Origin: JALZDI01 sp965653225
GTDB lineage: Bacteria > Actinomycetota > Actinomycetes > Propionibacteriales > Nocardioidaceae
Assembly (NCBI GenBank): GCA_965653225.1
Contig: CBFGZI010000084.1
Location: 1-17,241, forward strand
Direction of reading: 5' to 3'
Length of the DNA stretch: 17,241 nt
Shown here: one piece after another, positions 1 to 7,277 of the stretch
Numbering within the stretch: the stretch's first letter is position 1
Layout of the letters: every line of letters begins with the position of its first letter
The notes under the pieces: model-generated
What the model was told of the DNA's origin: nothing
Seen by the model: the letters and a program-made list of their open reading frames with translations, nothing else
Databases searched by the model: none
Position numbers and translations under genes: made by a program

Positions 1-1896
1 GAGGACCTCGGGCTGCTCAAGCTCGACGTGCTCGGCATCCGCATGCAGTCGGCGATGGCGCACGCGGTCGACGAGATCAGCCGGGTGGAGGGGGAGCAGG
101 TCGACCTCGACGACCAGCGGCAGGTGCCGCTCGACGACCCGGAGACGTTCACGCTGGTCCAGCACGCCCGCACGCTGGGCTGCTTCCAGATCGAGTCGCC
201 CGGCCAGCGTGAGCTGGTCGGCAAGTTCGGCCCCGAGACCTTCGACGACATCATCATCGACATCTCGCTGTTCCGTCCCGGGCCGGTGAAGAGCGACATG
301 GTCACGCCGTTCCTGCGGGCGCGGCAGGGCTGGTCGCCGGCCGAGTACCTCCACCCCGACCTCGAGCCCGTCCTGCGGCAGACCGCCGGCGTCGTGGTGT
401 TCCACGAGCAGGTCATCGAGATGATCTCGGTGTTCACCGGATGCACGCTGGCCGAGGCCGACGAGGCACGCCGCGCGCTCGGCGACCTCGACGGCAAGGA
501 CGACGTCCGGATGTGGGTCGTCCCGCGCGCGCTCGGCCGCGGCTATCCCGAGCAGCTCGTGCAGCAGGTCTGGACGGTGCTGGAGGCGTTCGCCTCGTTC
601 GGGTTCTGCAAGGCGCACGCGGCCGCGTTCGCGTTGCCGACCTACCAGTCGGCGTGGCTGAAGGCGCACTACCCCGCGCACTTCCTGGCCGGCGTGCTCA
701 CCCACGACCCCGGCATGTACCCCAAGCGGCTGATCCTCGACGACGCCCGGCAGTTCGGCATCGTCGTGCTCCCGCTCGACGTCAACGCCTCCGACGACGT
801 CTACCGCGTCGAGCAGGTCGACGACGCACGCGGCATCCGGCTCGCGCTCGCCGACGTCAAGGGCATCTCCGACGACGAGGTGGCCCAGATCGTCGCCGGC
901 CGCCCCTACCACTCGCTGACCGACTTCTGGCACCGCGCGCGGGTGTCCCGGCCGGTGGCCGAGCGGCTGGTGCTGGCCGGGGCGTTCGACACCCTCTACG
1001 GCATCGGGGCGCCGGTGCCCGTACGCCGTCGCGGCACGGTGACCCGCCGCGACCTGCTGCTCCAGGTTGGCGACCTCGACCGCTGGTCCAAGGCCGTCGA
1101 ACGCGCCCAGCGGCACGCGTCCTCACCAGCCCAGCTCACGTTCGACCTCGGCGACGCGCCGGGGGAGGCGGAGGCCACCGGCCTGCCGGAGATGTCGGGG
1201 GCCGAGCGTGTCCGCGCCGAGCTGGAGGTGCTCGGGCTCGACGTCAGCCATCACGTCGTCGACTTCTACGTGCCGCTGCTGCGCGAGCTGGGCGCGGTGC
1301 CCTCGCGTGACCTGCTGCGCCAGCGCAGCCGGTCGTCGCTGCTGGTGGCCGGGGTGAAGGTGGCGACCCAGACCCCGCCGGTCCGCTCCGGCCGCCGGGT
1401 GGTGTTCCTGACCCTCGACGACGGCACCGGCCCGATCGACGCAACCTTCTTCGAGGACGCGCAGGGCCCATTCGCCGCCACGCTGTTCCACTCCTGGCTG
1501 CTGCTGGTGCGAGGGGAGCTGCGCCGCACCGGGCCGCGCGGGGTGTCGCTGCGGGCGACCGGGTGCTGGGAGCTGACCGCGCTGCACGCGCTGTGGCAGC
1601 GCGAAGGGGTCGAGGCTGTGCTCCGTCGGCTGGAGGAGGTGCCGGAGGGCTTCGGTCCGGCAACCGGTGAGGAGGCCGTACGCGGCGCGGCCGAGAGCAG
1701 GTCCACCCGGCCGGTGATGGCTCCGGTGCCCGGCGCGGCGGACGGCTCGGTGAACGGCCCGCCGGACCGGCAGCGGGTGCTGGTGCACGCCAGCGGCTTC
1801 AAGGTCTCGCCGTACGCCGACGTCCGGCCCGCCGGCGGCAGCACCAAGGACGCGCCGCGCAAGCTGTGGCACACCAGCCCCGGGAGCCCCGGATGA
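1..1896 (+). CDS. dnaE2: Error-prone DNA polymerase DnaE2/ImuC, 3' part (5' end outside window)
   Basis: C-family DNA polymerase alpha subunit of the DnaE2 (ImuC) type, which in actinobacteria works with ImuA'/ImuB in SOS mutagenesis and lesion bypass. The frame is open from base 1, so the N-terminal PHP domain and part of the palm are missing; 631 residues remain. Fragment residues 1-12 (LLKLDVLG, Asp at nt 25-27) match the region holding the third catalytic aspartate of the family (E. coli DnaE D555). Then come the finger region, the conserved block SFGFCKAHAAAFA (nt about 595-633), a helix-hairpin-helix region (residues about 278-333) and an OB-fold (about 445-525). The C-terminal SGFKVSPYADVRPAGG and PRKLWH are typical of DnaE2 rather than replicative DnaE1. 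No imuA' or imuB is visible; they may lie upstream. The next gene begins 43 nt after the stop. Confidence 0.93.
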   Translation, partial: EDLGLLKLDVLGIRMQSAMAHAVDEISRVEGEQVDLDDQRQVPLDDPETFTLVQHARTLGCFQIESPGQRELVGKFGPETFDDIIIDISLFRPGPVKSDMVTPFLRARQGWSPAEYLHPDLEPVLRQTAGVVVFHEQVIEMISVFTGCTLAEADEARRALGDLDGKDDVRMWVVPRALGRGYPEQLVQQVWTVLEAFASFGFCKAHAAAFALPTYQSAWLKAHYPAHFLAGVLTHDPGMYPKRLILDDARQFGIVVLPLDVNASDDVYRVEQVDDARGIRLALADVKGISDDEVAQIVAGRPYHSLTDFWHRARVSRPVAERLVLAGAFDTLYGIGAPVPVRRRGTVTRRDLLLQVGDLDRWSKAVERAQRHASSPAQLTFDLGDAPGEAEATGLPEMSGAERVRAELEVLGLDVSHHVVDFYVPLLRELGAVPSRDLLRQRSRSSLLVAGVKVATQTPPVRSGRRVVFLTLDDGTGPIDATFFEDAQGPFAATLFHSWLLLVRGELRRTGPRGVSLRATGCWELTALHALWQREGVEAVLRRLEEVPEGFGPATGEEAVRGAAESRSTRPVMAPVPGAADGSVNGPPDRQRVLVHASGFKVSPYADVRPAGGSTKDAPRKLWHTSPGSPG

Positions 1897-1926
1897 GCCG
1901 GCCCGATCGTTCACCCGGCCGCTCAC

Positions 1927-1939
1927 TAGGGTGGAGCCC
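1927..1939 (+). promoter_or_regulatory. -10 hexamer of a probable leaderless promoter for the methyltransferase gene
   Basis: TAGGGT (1927-1932) fits the actinobacterial TANNNT -10 element and ends 7 nt before the ATG at 1940. That spacing would place the transcript start at the start codon. No convincing -35 is seen, as is usual for leaderless promoters. The GGAG at 1933-1936 is only 3 nt from the ATG, too close for a good Shine-Dalgarno site. Confidence 0.5.
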
Positions 1940-2692
1940 ATGGTCGACCACCGCCGCAGCGCCGTGCGCACCGCCGTCGTGTGGGAGGCCCTCGCCGCCA
2001 GGCTGCACACCCGGCGCAACGAGCTCGACGAGTCCCGGCCGCTGCAGGTGCTCGACCTCGGCGGCGGCACCGGCGGCTTCGCCGTACGCCTGGCAGAGCT
2101 CGGCCACCTGGCCACGGTGGTCGACCCGAGTCCCGACGCGCTTGCCTCGCTGGCCAGACGGGCCGCCGACGCCGGGGTCAGCGAGAAGGTCCGAGGCGTG
2201 CAGGGCGACTCCTCCGACCTGCTCGAGGTGGTCGAGAAGGCCAGTGCCGACGCGGTGCTGTGTCACGGCGTCCTCGAGGTCGTCGACGACCCGGCCGACG
2301 CGCTGCAGGCGGTGGCGGCGGTGCTGCGTCCGCGCGGCCTGCTCAGCCTGCTGGTCACCCAGCGGCACGCCGCGGTGCTGGCCAAGGCGCTGGCCGGGCA
2401 CCTCGCCGACGCGCGGCAGCTGCTGGTCGATCCCGACGGCCGGTGGGGCGGCGCCGACCCGGTGCCCCGGAGGTTCACCGAGCGGGAGGTCACCGACCTA
2501 CTCACCACCGCGGGGTTCGAGATCACCGACGCCCACGGCGTGCGGGTGTTCACCGACCTCGTGCCCAGCACCCTGGTCGACACCGAGCCCGGTGCGGCCG
2601 AGGCGCTGTACGCCCTGGAGGCCGAGGTGGCCGACCGGCCGGAGTTCCGCGCCGTCGCCCACCAGCTGCACGTGCTCGCCACCCTGCACTGA
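1940..2692 (+). CDS. SAM-dependent methyltransferase, CmoM/SmtA-like
   Basis: Class I S-adenosylmethionine methyltransferase of 250 residues. Motif I VLDLGGGTGG lies at 37-46, followed by an acidic strand end VVDPSPDA (60-67). From memory of the family it resembles E. coli CmoM (SmtA), which methylates 5-carboxymethoxyuridine in tRNA: shared-looking blocks are TAVVWEAL (11-18), LCHGVLEVVDDP (107-118), VLRPRGLLSL (128-137), GVRVFTD (200-206) and the C-terminal YALEAEVADRPEF...HVLA. Substrate assignment is inference, since many actinobacterial members are annotated only as methyltransferases. ATG 1940 is preferred over the in-frame GTG at 1931 because a TANNNT hexamer lies 7 nt upstream. The stop falls inside the first unit of a 12-bp tandem repeat, and dinB follows in the same reading frame. 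Confidence 0.88.
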   Translation: MVDHRRSAVRTAVVWEALAARLHTRRNELDESRPLQVLDLGGGTGGFAVRLAELGHLATVVDPSPDALASLARRAADAGVSEKVRGVQGDSSDLLEVVEKASADAVLCHGVLEVVDDPADALQAVAAVLRPRGLLSLLVTQRHAAVLAKALAGHLADARQLLVDPDGRWGGADPVPRRFTEREVTDLLTTAGFEITDAHGVRVFTDLVPSTLVDTEPGAAEALYALEAEVADRPEFRAVAHQLHVLATLH

Positions 2693-2741
2693 GCCCTGCA
2701 CTGAGCCCTGCACTGAGCCCTGCACTGAGTCCTGCACCGAA
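2682..2741 (+). repeat. 12-bp tandem repeat array spanning the methyltransferase stop codon
   Basis: Four perfect head-to-tail copies of CCCTGCACTGAG (2682-2693, 2694-2705, 2706-2717, 2718-2729) are followed by one degenerate copy, TCCTGCACCGAA (2730-2741). The first copy holds the end of the methyltransferase (Leu-His-stop). Because the unit is 12 bp, each perfect copy repeats an in-frame TGA (2690, 2702, 2714, 2726). It looks like slippage duplication of the gene's own 3' end. The remaining 56 bp to dinB are low-complexity CCGGC-rich sequence with no clear promoter. Confidence 0.95.
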
Positions 2742-2797
2742 CCCGGCGGCCGGCCCGGCACCGGCCCCGGCACTCGCTCCACCCCGCGGGTCACCCG

Positions 2798-4003
2798 ATG
2801 AACGGCTCTGCTGTCGAGACGGGCGGCTGCTCGATCCTGCACGTCGACATGGACGCGTTCTACGCCTCGATCGCGGTGCGTGACCAGCCCGAGCTGGCCG
2901 GGCTGCCGGTGGTCGTCGGCGGCGGCAGCAGGGGGGTGGTGCTCGCGGCCAACTACGAGGCACGCGAGTCCGGGGTGCACTCGGCGATGCCGATGAGCCG
3001 GGCCCGCCGGCTGTGCCCGCAGGCGGTGGTGGTGCGCCCCGACTTCGACCGCTACTCCGCCTGCTCGAAGGCGGTCATGGAGACCTTCCACAGCTATACC
3101 CCCACGGTGCACGCGCTCTCGCTCGACGAGGCGTTCCTCGACGTGTCCGGCGCCCAGCGCCGGATGGGCGACCCGATGCAGATCGCCGAGGAGCTGCGCG
3201 CTCGGATCCACGACGAGCAGGGCGTCACCTGCTCGGTGGGGGTCGCCGCGACCACGCTGATGGCCAAGCTGGCCTCCCGCAGGGCCAAGCCCGACGGTGT
3301 GCTGCGGGTGACCCCGGCGGAGGTGACCACGTTCCTGCACCCGCTGCCGGTCGAGGAGCTGTGGGGCGTGGGCGAGAAGACCGGCGAGCAGCTGCGCCGG
3401 CTCGGGCTGACCACGGTCGGCGACATCGCGCACACCCCGGTCGCGACCCTGGCCCGTGCGCTCGGTCCGGGCATCGGCCCGCACCTGCACTCGCTGGCCT
3501 GGGGCGGCACCGAGCACACCATCGTCCCGCGCCGCTCCGACGACGAGCCGGAGCGCTCGATCGGCTCCGACGAGACCTTCGGCCGTGACACCGACGACCC
3601 CGGCCTGGTGCGGCGCGAGCTGCTGCGGCTGTCGGCCAAGGTGGCCGGCCGGATGCGGACCGCGGGCATGGTCGGGCGCACCGTCACGCTCAAGGTCAGG
3701 TTCGCCGACTTCGCCACCATCACCCGGTCGCGCACGCTGCGCGACCACACCGACCTGACCACCGAGATCTACGCCGTTGCCGGTGAGCTGTTCACCGCGC
3801 TGCACCTGGAGCGGGCCCGCATCAGGCTGGTCGGCGTCCGCGTCGAGGGGCTGGTCGACGCGCGCACCGCGACCCGCCAGCTGGTGCTCGGCGCCCGCGA
3901 GCACGGCTGGTCCGAGGCCGAACGGGCCGTCGACCGGGCCACCACCCGGTTCGGCGCGCACGTGGTGCGACCGGCGACCCTGATCGGGTCCCGGCGACCG
4001 TGA
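2798..4003 (+). CDS. dinB: DNA polymerase IV (Y-family translesion polymerase)
   Basis: Complete 401-residue Y-family polymerase that copies past lesions and damaged template bases. The palm motif HVDMDAFYA (15-23) supplies metal ligand Asp17 and the steric-gate tyrosine Tyr22. LSLDEAFLDV (107-116) supplies catalytic Asp110 and Glu111. TCSVGVAATTLMAKLAS and the following KPDG are typical, then a helix-hairpin-helix region (LWGVGEKTGEQLRRLGL) and the little-finger domain (about 250-360). QLVLG (361-365) corresponds to the beta-clamp binding motif found at the end of E. coli Pol IV; here 36 further residues follow. The ATG at 2798 is the first start in the frame and gives a normal N-terminus, but no good ribosome binding site precedes it. 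I see no TCGAAC-N4-GTTCGA type LexA box upstream. Confidence 0.97.
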   Translation: MNGSAVETGGCSILHVDMDAFYASIAVRDQPELAGLPVVVGGGSRGVVLAANYEARESGVHSAMPMSRARRLCPQAVVVRPDFDRYSACSKAVMETFHSYTPTVHALSLDEAFLDVSGAQRRMGDPMQIAEELRARIHDEQGVTCSVGVAATTLMAKLASRRAKPDGVLRVTPAEVTTFLHPLPVEELWGVGEKTGEQLRRLGLTTVGDIAHTPVATLARALGPGIGPHLHSLAWGGTEHTIVPRRSDDEPERSIGSDETFGRDTDDPGLVRRELLRLSAKVAGRMRTAGMVGRTVTLKVRFADFATITRSRTLRDHTDLTTEIYAVAGELFTALHLERARIRLVGVRVEGLVDARTATRQLVLGAREHGWSEAERAVDRATTRFGAHVVRPATLIGSRRP

Positions 4004-4026
4004 CGTTGCGCGGTGCCGCGGGTGGT

Positions 4027-4050
4027 GGGGTGGGTCTCCTGACCCGCCCC
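4027..4050 (+). terminator. Hairpin terminator after dinB
   Basis: Inverted repeat with arms GGGGTGGGTC (4027-4036) and GACCCGCCCC (4041-4050) around a 4-nt loop, one position being a G-U pair. It starts 24 nt past the dinB stop. There is no T-tract, which is common for actinobacterial intrinsic terminators. Confidence 0.6.
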
Positions 4051-4103
4051 CGGCGCCTGTCGGCTGGCTGTCGCCTGGCGCTGCGTTCAGGCGGGCAGCT
4101 AGG

Positions 4104-4168
4104 AGACGGCTGGGGACCGGTTTCGTCTGTCAGGTGTGTGCCGTCTGGCGCTCGGGCCGGTCCGGACC
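4104..4168. repeat. Additional inverted repeats in the convergent gap
   Basis: AGACGGC (4104-4110) and GCCGTCT (4140-4146) form a 7-bp inverted repeat with a 29-nt loop. A perfect 10-bp palindrome, GGTCCGGACC, lies at 4159-4168. The 251-bp gap 4004-4254 otherwise shows no coding signal on either strand. The long + strand open frame that runs through it is the mirror of the peptidase gene. Function unknown; it may be part of a convergent termination region. Confidence 0.35.
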
Positions 4169-4190
4169 ACAAGCCACGTAACCGGGCCTC

Positions 4191-4232
4191 GTGGTCGCCT
4201 TCCTCGGCGCATGACCCGAGGGAAGCGACCAC
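4191..4232. terminator. Large hairpin, probable bidirectional terminator between dinB and the S9 peptidase gene
   Basis: Arms of 17 nt (4191-4207 and 4216-4232) enclose an 8-nt loop, with 15 of 17 positions complementary. It lies 23 nt beyond the stop of the - strand peptidase gene and 187 nt beyond the dinB stop, in a convergent gap, so it could stop transcription in both directions. No T-tract on either side. Confidence 0.62.
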
Positions 4233-4254
4233 TCGCCGTGGGAAGGCCGACGGC

Positions 4255-6243
4255 CTAGGTCAGGTTGTCCACCGGCAGCGGGTCGATCCCCTCGTCGGCC
4301 GGCAGCGCGAAGCCGAAGACCTGCGCGTAGAACGACAGCTCGCCGTCCAGCGCCCGCCGCACGTTGGCGGCCCGGCGGAACCCATGCTGCTCGCCCTCGA
4401 ACGGCAGGTACGCCACCGGCACCCCCTTGGCCCGCAACGCGTCGACGATCATCTGCGACTGCGCGGGCGGGACCACCTCGTCCTCCAGGCCCTGGAACAC
4501 CGCCAGCGGCCGGTCGAAGGAGTCGATGCGGTGGATGGGGGAGCGCTCGACGTACAGGTCCCGCCGCTGCGGGTACGGGCCCACCAGGCCGTCGAGGTAG
4601 CGGCTCTCGAACTTGTGCGTCTCCTGCGCCAGCGCCTCGAGGTCGGCCACCCCGAAGTGGCTGGCGCCGGCGGCGAACAGGTCGTGGAACGCCAGCGCGG
4701 CCAGCGTGGTGAAGCCGCCGGCCGAGCCGCCGCGGATGCACAGCCGCTGCGGGTCGACCCGGCCCTGGTCGGCCAGCCAGCGCGCGGCCGCCACGCAGTC
4801 GTCCACGTCGACGACGCCCCACTGTCCCTTCAGCTGCTCGCGGTAGGCCCGTCCGTAGCCGGCGGAGCCGCCGTAGTCGACGTCGACCACCGCGAACCCG
4901 CGGCTGGTCCAGTACTGCAGCTCCAGCCGCAGCACCGGCCGCACCGACCCCGTCGGTCCGCCGTGGATGAACACCAGCAGCGGCGGCTTCTCCTCGTCCG
5001 GTCCGGTGCAGCCGGGGTTGTGCGGTGCGTAGAACAGCGCGTGCGCGGTCCGGCCGCCGCTGGTGGGGAAGCTGACGTGCTCGGGCACCGACCACCAGCC
5101 GGCGTCGAGGCCCAGGTCACGCGGCGGCCGAAGGACCTCCGTCGACGTGACCGCGCCGCCGTCGAGACGTACGCGCACGACGGCCATCTCCTGGGTCGGC
5201 GACCCGGCCACCATCACGAAGCCGTCGCCGGTGCTGTGCAGCGAGTCGCACTCGGTGTAGTCGAGCCCGAGGTCGTGCGTGGTCCCGTCCGGCCCGCGCA
5301 GCGCGGCGTGGTCGCGGCCGTCGCGGCGGTAGACGTACGCCACCGACCCGTCGTCGAGGAAGGCGTAGCAGGACTGGCCGAAGACCCACTGCGGCCGCCC
5401 GATGTCGGCGCCCATCTCGACGACCGGCTCCACGCCGGTTTCGGGCGTCCAGCGGTAGAGGCTCCACCAGCCGGTGCGGTCCGAGGCGAACCACAGCGAC
5501 CCGTCGGGCGCCCACCGCGGCTGGAACACCGACTCCGCCTCCCCGCCGGCCACGACGGCCGCCCCCGCGGCCGGGTCGTCGGGACCGCCGCGCACCCGGA
5601 GCCGCGTGGCGTCCCACGGCATGTCGGGGTGGTCCCACTCCAGCCACGACAGCCTCTCGCCGTCGGGCGACCAGCGCGGGTCGGACACGAAGTCGGGCCC
5701 GCTCACCACGACCTCGGGGTCACCGCCGTCGACCGGCAGCAGCACGATCTCGTTGACCACGTCGGCCGAGGTACCGCCCGCCGGGTGCCGCTCGCGCACG
5801 ACCGCCATCACGTCCCCGCGCGGGTGCACGCACCCGTCGGCCCAGCGCACCGACCTCGGCGGGTCCGAGGCCGGCGTCACGGGCCGGGTCTGGCCGTCGG
5901 GCGTCCGCCGGTACACACGCTGGTCGGCCCAGTCGACGTACCAGACCGATCCGGCGTGCAGCCACCACGCCCCGCCGCCGTACTCGTGCACCGCGGTGCG
6001 CGCGTTGGCGTCGTCGGGCAGCAGGTCCTGCGCGTCGCCCTGCTCGCTCCGGCGTACCAGCTGGGTGCGGCCGCCCTCCTGCGGGCGCACCTCCGCCCAC
6101 CAGGTCGCCCCATTGGAGACGGCCACGTCGTCGTGGCGGACGAGCGCACGCACGACCAGCTCGGAGGTCACGGGGGTCGGCCAGGAGCCGTAGGGCAGGA
6201 CGTGCCGGGTGTCGGGCGTGGTGGACCGTGAGGTGTCTGTCAT
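4255..6243 (-). CDS. S9-family prolyl oligopeptidase-type serine peptidase (dipeptidyl aminopeptidase/acylaminoacyl peptidase-like)
   Basis: 662-residue serine hydrolase with an N-terminal beta-propeller (about 1-400; WSPDGERLSW and RWAPDGSLWF blade signatures) and a C-terminal alpha/beta-hydrolase domain. The oxyanion-side motif HGGP begins at 427. The nucleophile elbow GGSAGG gives Ser507, GLEDEVVPP gives Asp588 and EGEQHGF gives His620, so the triad is complete. Family members cleave short peptides or acylated amino termini; the substrate here is unknown. No signal peptide is visible, so it is probably cytoplasmic. The ATG at 6243 lies 24 nt after the L,D-transpeptidase stop on the same strand, without a clear Shine-Dalgarno site; the two genes are probably cotranscribed. 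Transcription probably ends at the hairpin at 4191-4232. Confidence 0.93.
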   Translation of the reverse strand: MTDTSRSTTPDTRHVLPYGSWPTPVTSELVVRALVRHDDVAVSNGATWWAEVRPQEGGRTQLVRRSEQGDAQDLLPDDANARTAVHEYGGGAWWLHAGSVWYVDWADQRVYRRTPDGQTRPVTPASDPPRSVRWADGCVHPRGDVMAVVRERHPAGGTSADVVNEIVLLPVDGGDPEVVVSGPDFVSDPRWSPDGERLSWLEWDHPDMPWDATRLRVRGGPDDPAAGAAVVAGGEAESVFQPRWAPDGSLWFASDRTGWWSLYRWTPETGVEPVVEMGADIGRPQWVFGQSCYAFLDDGSVAYVYRRDGRDHAALRGPDGTTHDLGLDYTECDSLHSTGDGFVMVAGSPTQEMAVVRVRLDGGAVTSTEVLRPPRDLGLDAGWWSVPEHVSFPTSGGRTAHALFYAPHNPGCTGPDEEKPPLLVFIHGGPTGSVRPVLRLELQYWTSRGFAVVDVDYGGSAGYGRAYREQLKGQWGVVDVDDCVAAARWLADQGRVDPQRLCIRGGSAGGFTTLAALAFHDLFAAGASHFGVADLEALAQETHKFESRYLDGLVGPYPQRRDLYVERSPIHRIDSFDRPLAVFQGLEDEVVPPAQSQMIVDALRAKGVPVAYLPFEGEQHGFRRAANVRRALDGELSFYAQVFGFALPADEGIDPLPVDNLT

Positions 6244-6267
6244 CAGGTGTGAACCAAGGGGTCGGGG

Positions 6268-7038
6268 TCAGGACCAGGGGCCGTACACGTGCACCTGCAG
6301 GCGCCGGTCGTGTGTGAGCGACCACAGCTGCCGGGCGTCCTCGACGTACATGTTCACGCAGCCGTGGCTGTGCCCCTTGTACGGGTCCATCATGATGCGC
6401 GAGCCGTGCAGCGCCTCACCGCCGGAGAAGAACTGGCTGTACGGCATGGGGGTGCCGAACAGGTTGCTGGTGTGGTGCCGGTACCGCTTGAACACGGTGA
6501 AGTCGCCGGTGCGTGTCTTGTGACCGGACCAGCCACCCCGCACGAGCCAGGTGTTCCAGAAGCGCCCGTCGTGCCACAGCGTCACCTGGTGGTTGAGCCG
6601 GTCGTAGCAGACGTTCCAGCCGGCACCGGAGCAGTGGCTACGCGCGGCGGCCATGTTGATGTTGCTGCGCTGGAGCAGTGCCCTCCAGGTGGCGCGGGTG
6701 GCCTGGCCCGAGGGACGGAGCCCGTGCAGGCGCTGGAACCGGATGACCGCCGCCCGGGTGGCGGTGCCGTACCTGCCGTTGGGGCGGAAGCGGAACATCC
6801 CCTCGCGCTTGAGCCGCCACTGCAGCTCGTGCACGTGCGCGATGTGGTACGGCGAGAGGTCGCGCTGGCCGAAGCTCACGGCCTCGCGGGCGAACGGCCG
6901 CGTCATGACCGCCGTGGCCGCGGTGGCCGAGGTAGCCGCTGTCGCGGCGGGCACCGCAGAGCCGCCGCCGGCCAGGACCACCAGCAGCGCCGCCGCGCCG
7001 AGTACGACGGCGAGTGCCGCCCTCCAGAGTCTGTTCAC
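6268..7038 (-). CDS. Secreted L,D-transpeptidase (YkuD domain) with peptidoglycan-binding domain
   Basis: Predicted exported enzyme forming or editing 3-3 peptidoglycan crosslinks, or related amide exchange. With the GTG start at 7038 it is 256 residues: signal peptide (MNRLWRAALA then a hydrophobic run to about 24), an Ala/Thr-rich linker, a PG_binding_1 domain (about 65-122, ending in TWRALLQ) and a YkuD catalytic domain (about 142-254). The active-site signature is EALHG (His211) followed by HSHGCVNM (His225, Cys227). The frame extends upstream to a TTG at 7107, but that adds 23 residues before an otherwise ideal signal peptide. A purine-rich GGAGGTGGAAGG lies upstream of the GTG, so 7038 is preferred. 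The S9 peptidase gene follows 24 nt downstream; DUF3040 is divergent. Confidence 0.92.
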   Translation of the reverse strand: MNRLWRAALAVVLGAAALLVVLAGGGSAVPAATAATSATAATAVMTRPFAREAVSFGQRDLSPYHIAHVHELQWRLKREGMFRFRPNGRYGTATRAAVIRFQRLHGLRPSGQATRATWRALLQRSNINMAAARSHCSGAGWNVCYDRLNHQVTLWHDGRFWNTWLVRGGWSGHKTRTGDFTVFKRYRHHTSNLFGTPMPYSQFFSGGEALHGSRIMMDPYKGHSHGCVNMYVEDARQLWSLTHDRRLQVHVYGPWS

Positions 7039-7210
7039 CGCGACCGCCGCCTTCCACCTCCGCGCGGCCTGGACGGCCGCGTACCCCCGTACCGGTGGGT
7101 GACCCAAACCATAGTGCGCAACTCGGGCGGCGGGGAGATGTCACGTCGTCACAGGTGGGAGCCGGGGCGCTGGTTTTGCAGAGCGGCTTTCAGATCACTG
7201 TCGGGCTGCT

Positions 7211-7223
7211 TAGACTGGAGTTG
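7211..7223 (+). promoter_or_regulatory. Candidate -10 element for the DUF3040 gene
   Basis: TAGACT (7211-7216) fits TANNNT. A weak TTTCAG lies 17 nt upstream (7188-7193). The predicted start site falls at about 7224, giving a leader of about 54 nt before the GTG at 7278. An in-frame GTG sits exactly at 7224, so a longer leaderless product cannot be fully excluded. The 239-bp divergent region 7039-7277 must also hold the L,D-transpeptidase promoter; TATGGT on the - strand (7113-7108) is a weak candidate. Confidence 0.4.
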
Positions 7224-7266
7224 GTGGTGGCAGCCGGCTCGTGTCTGGTTGCCCGACTCATGGGTT

Positions 7267-7271
7267 GGAGG
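7267..7271 (+). promoter_or_regulatory. Shine-Dalgarno site deciding the DUF3040 start
   Basis: GGAGG ends 6 nt before the GTG at 7278. This, together with the family N-terminus (PLSEEEQ), selects that start over several longer in-frame options. Confidence 0.75.
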
Positions 7272-7277
7272 TTGACG

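Noticed and set aside
1931..1939. GTG 1931 as the methyltransferase start
   Set aside because: It overlaps the TAGGGT hexamer and has no ribosome binding site; ATG 1940 fits the leaderless layout.
2498..3961. 487-residue open frame on the - strand
   Set aside because: Antisense of dinB, no recognisable domain, and it runs through the 12-bp repeats.
4000..6231. 743-residue open frame on the + strand
   Set aside because: It mirrors the S9 peptidase gene on the - strand; the product is low-complexity Arg/Pro/Gly/Val-rich with no motif, whereas the - strand frame has a complete catalytic triad.
7039..7107. TTG 7107 start for the L,D-transpeptidase
   Set aside because: Adds 23 residues before a textbook signal peptide; GTG 7038 gives the better N-terminus.
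7224..7277. Leaderless longer start (GTG 7224) for the DUF3040 protein
   Set aside because: In frame and 7 nt after a TANNNT hexamer, but the added residues are not part of the family N-terminus and GTG 7278 has an ideal GGAGG site.
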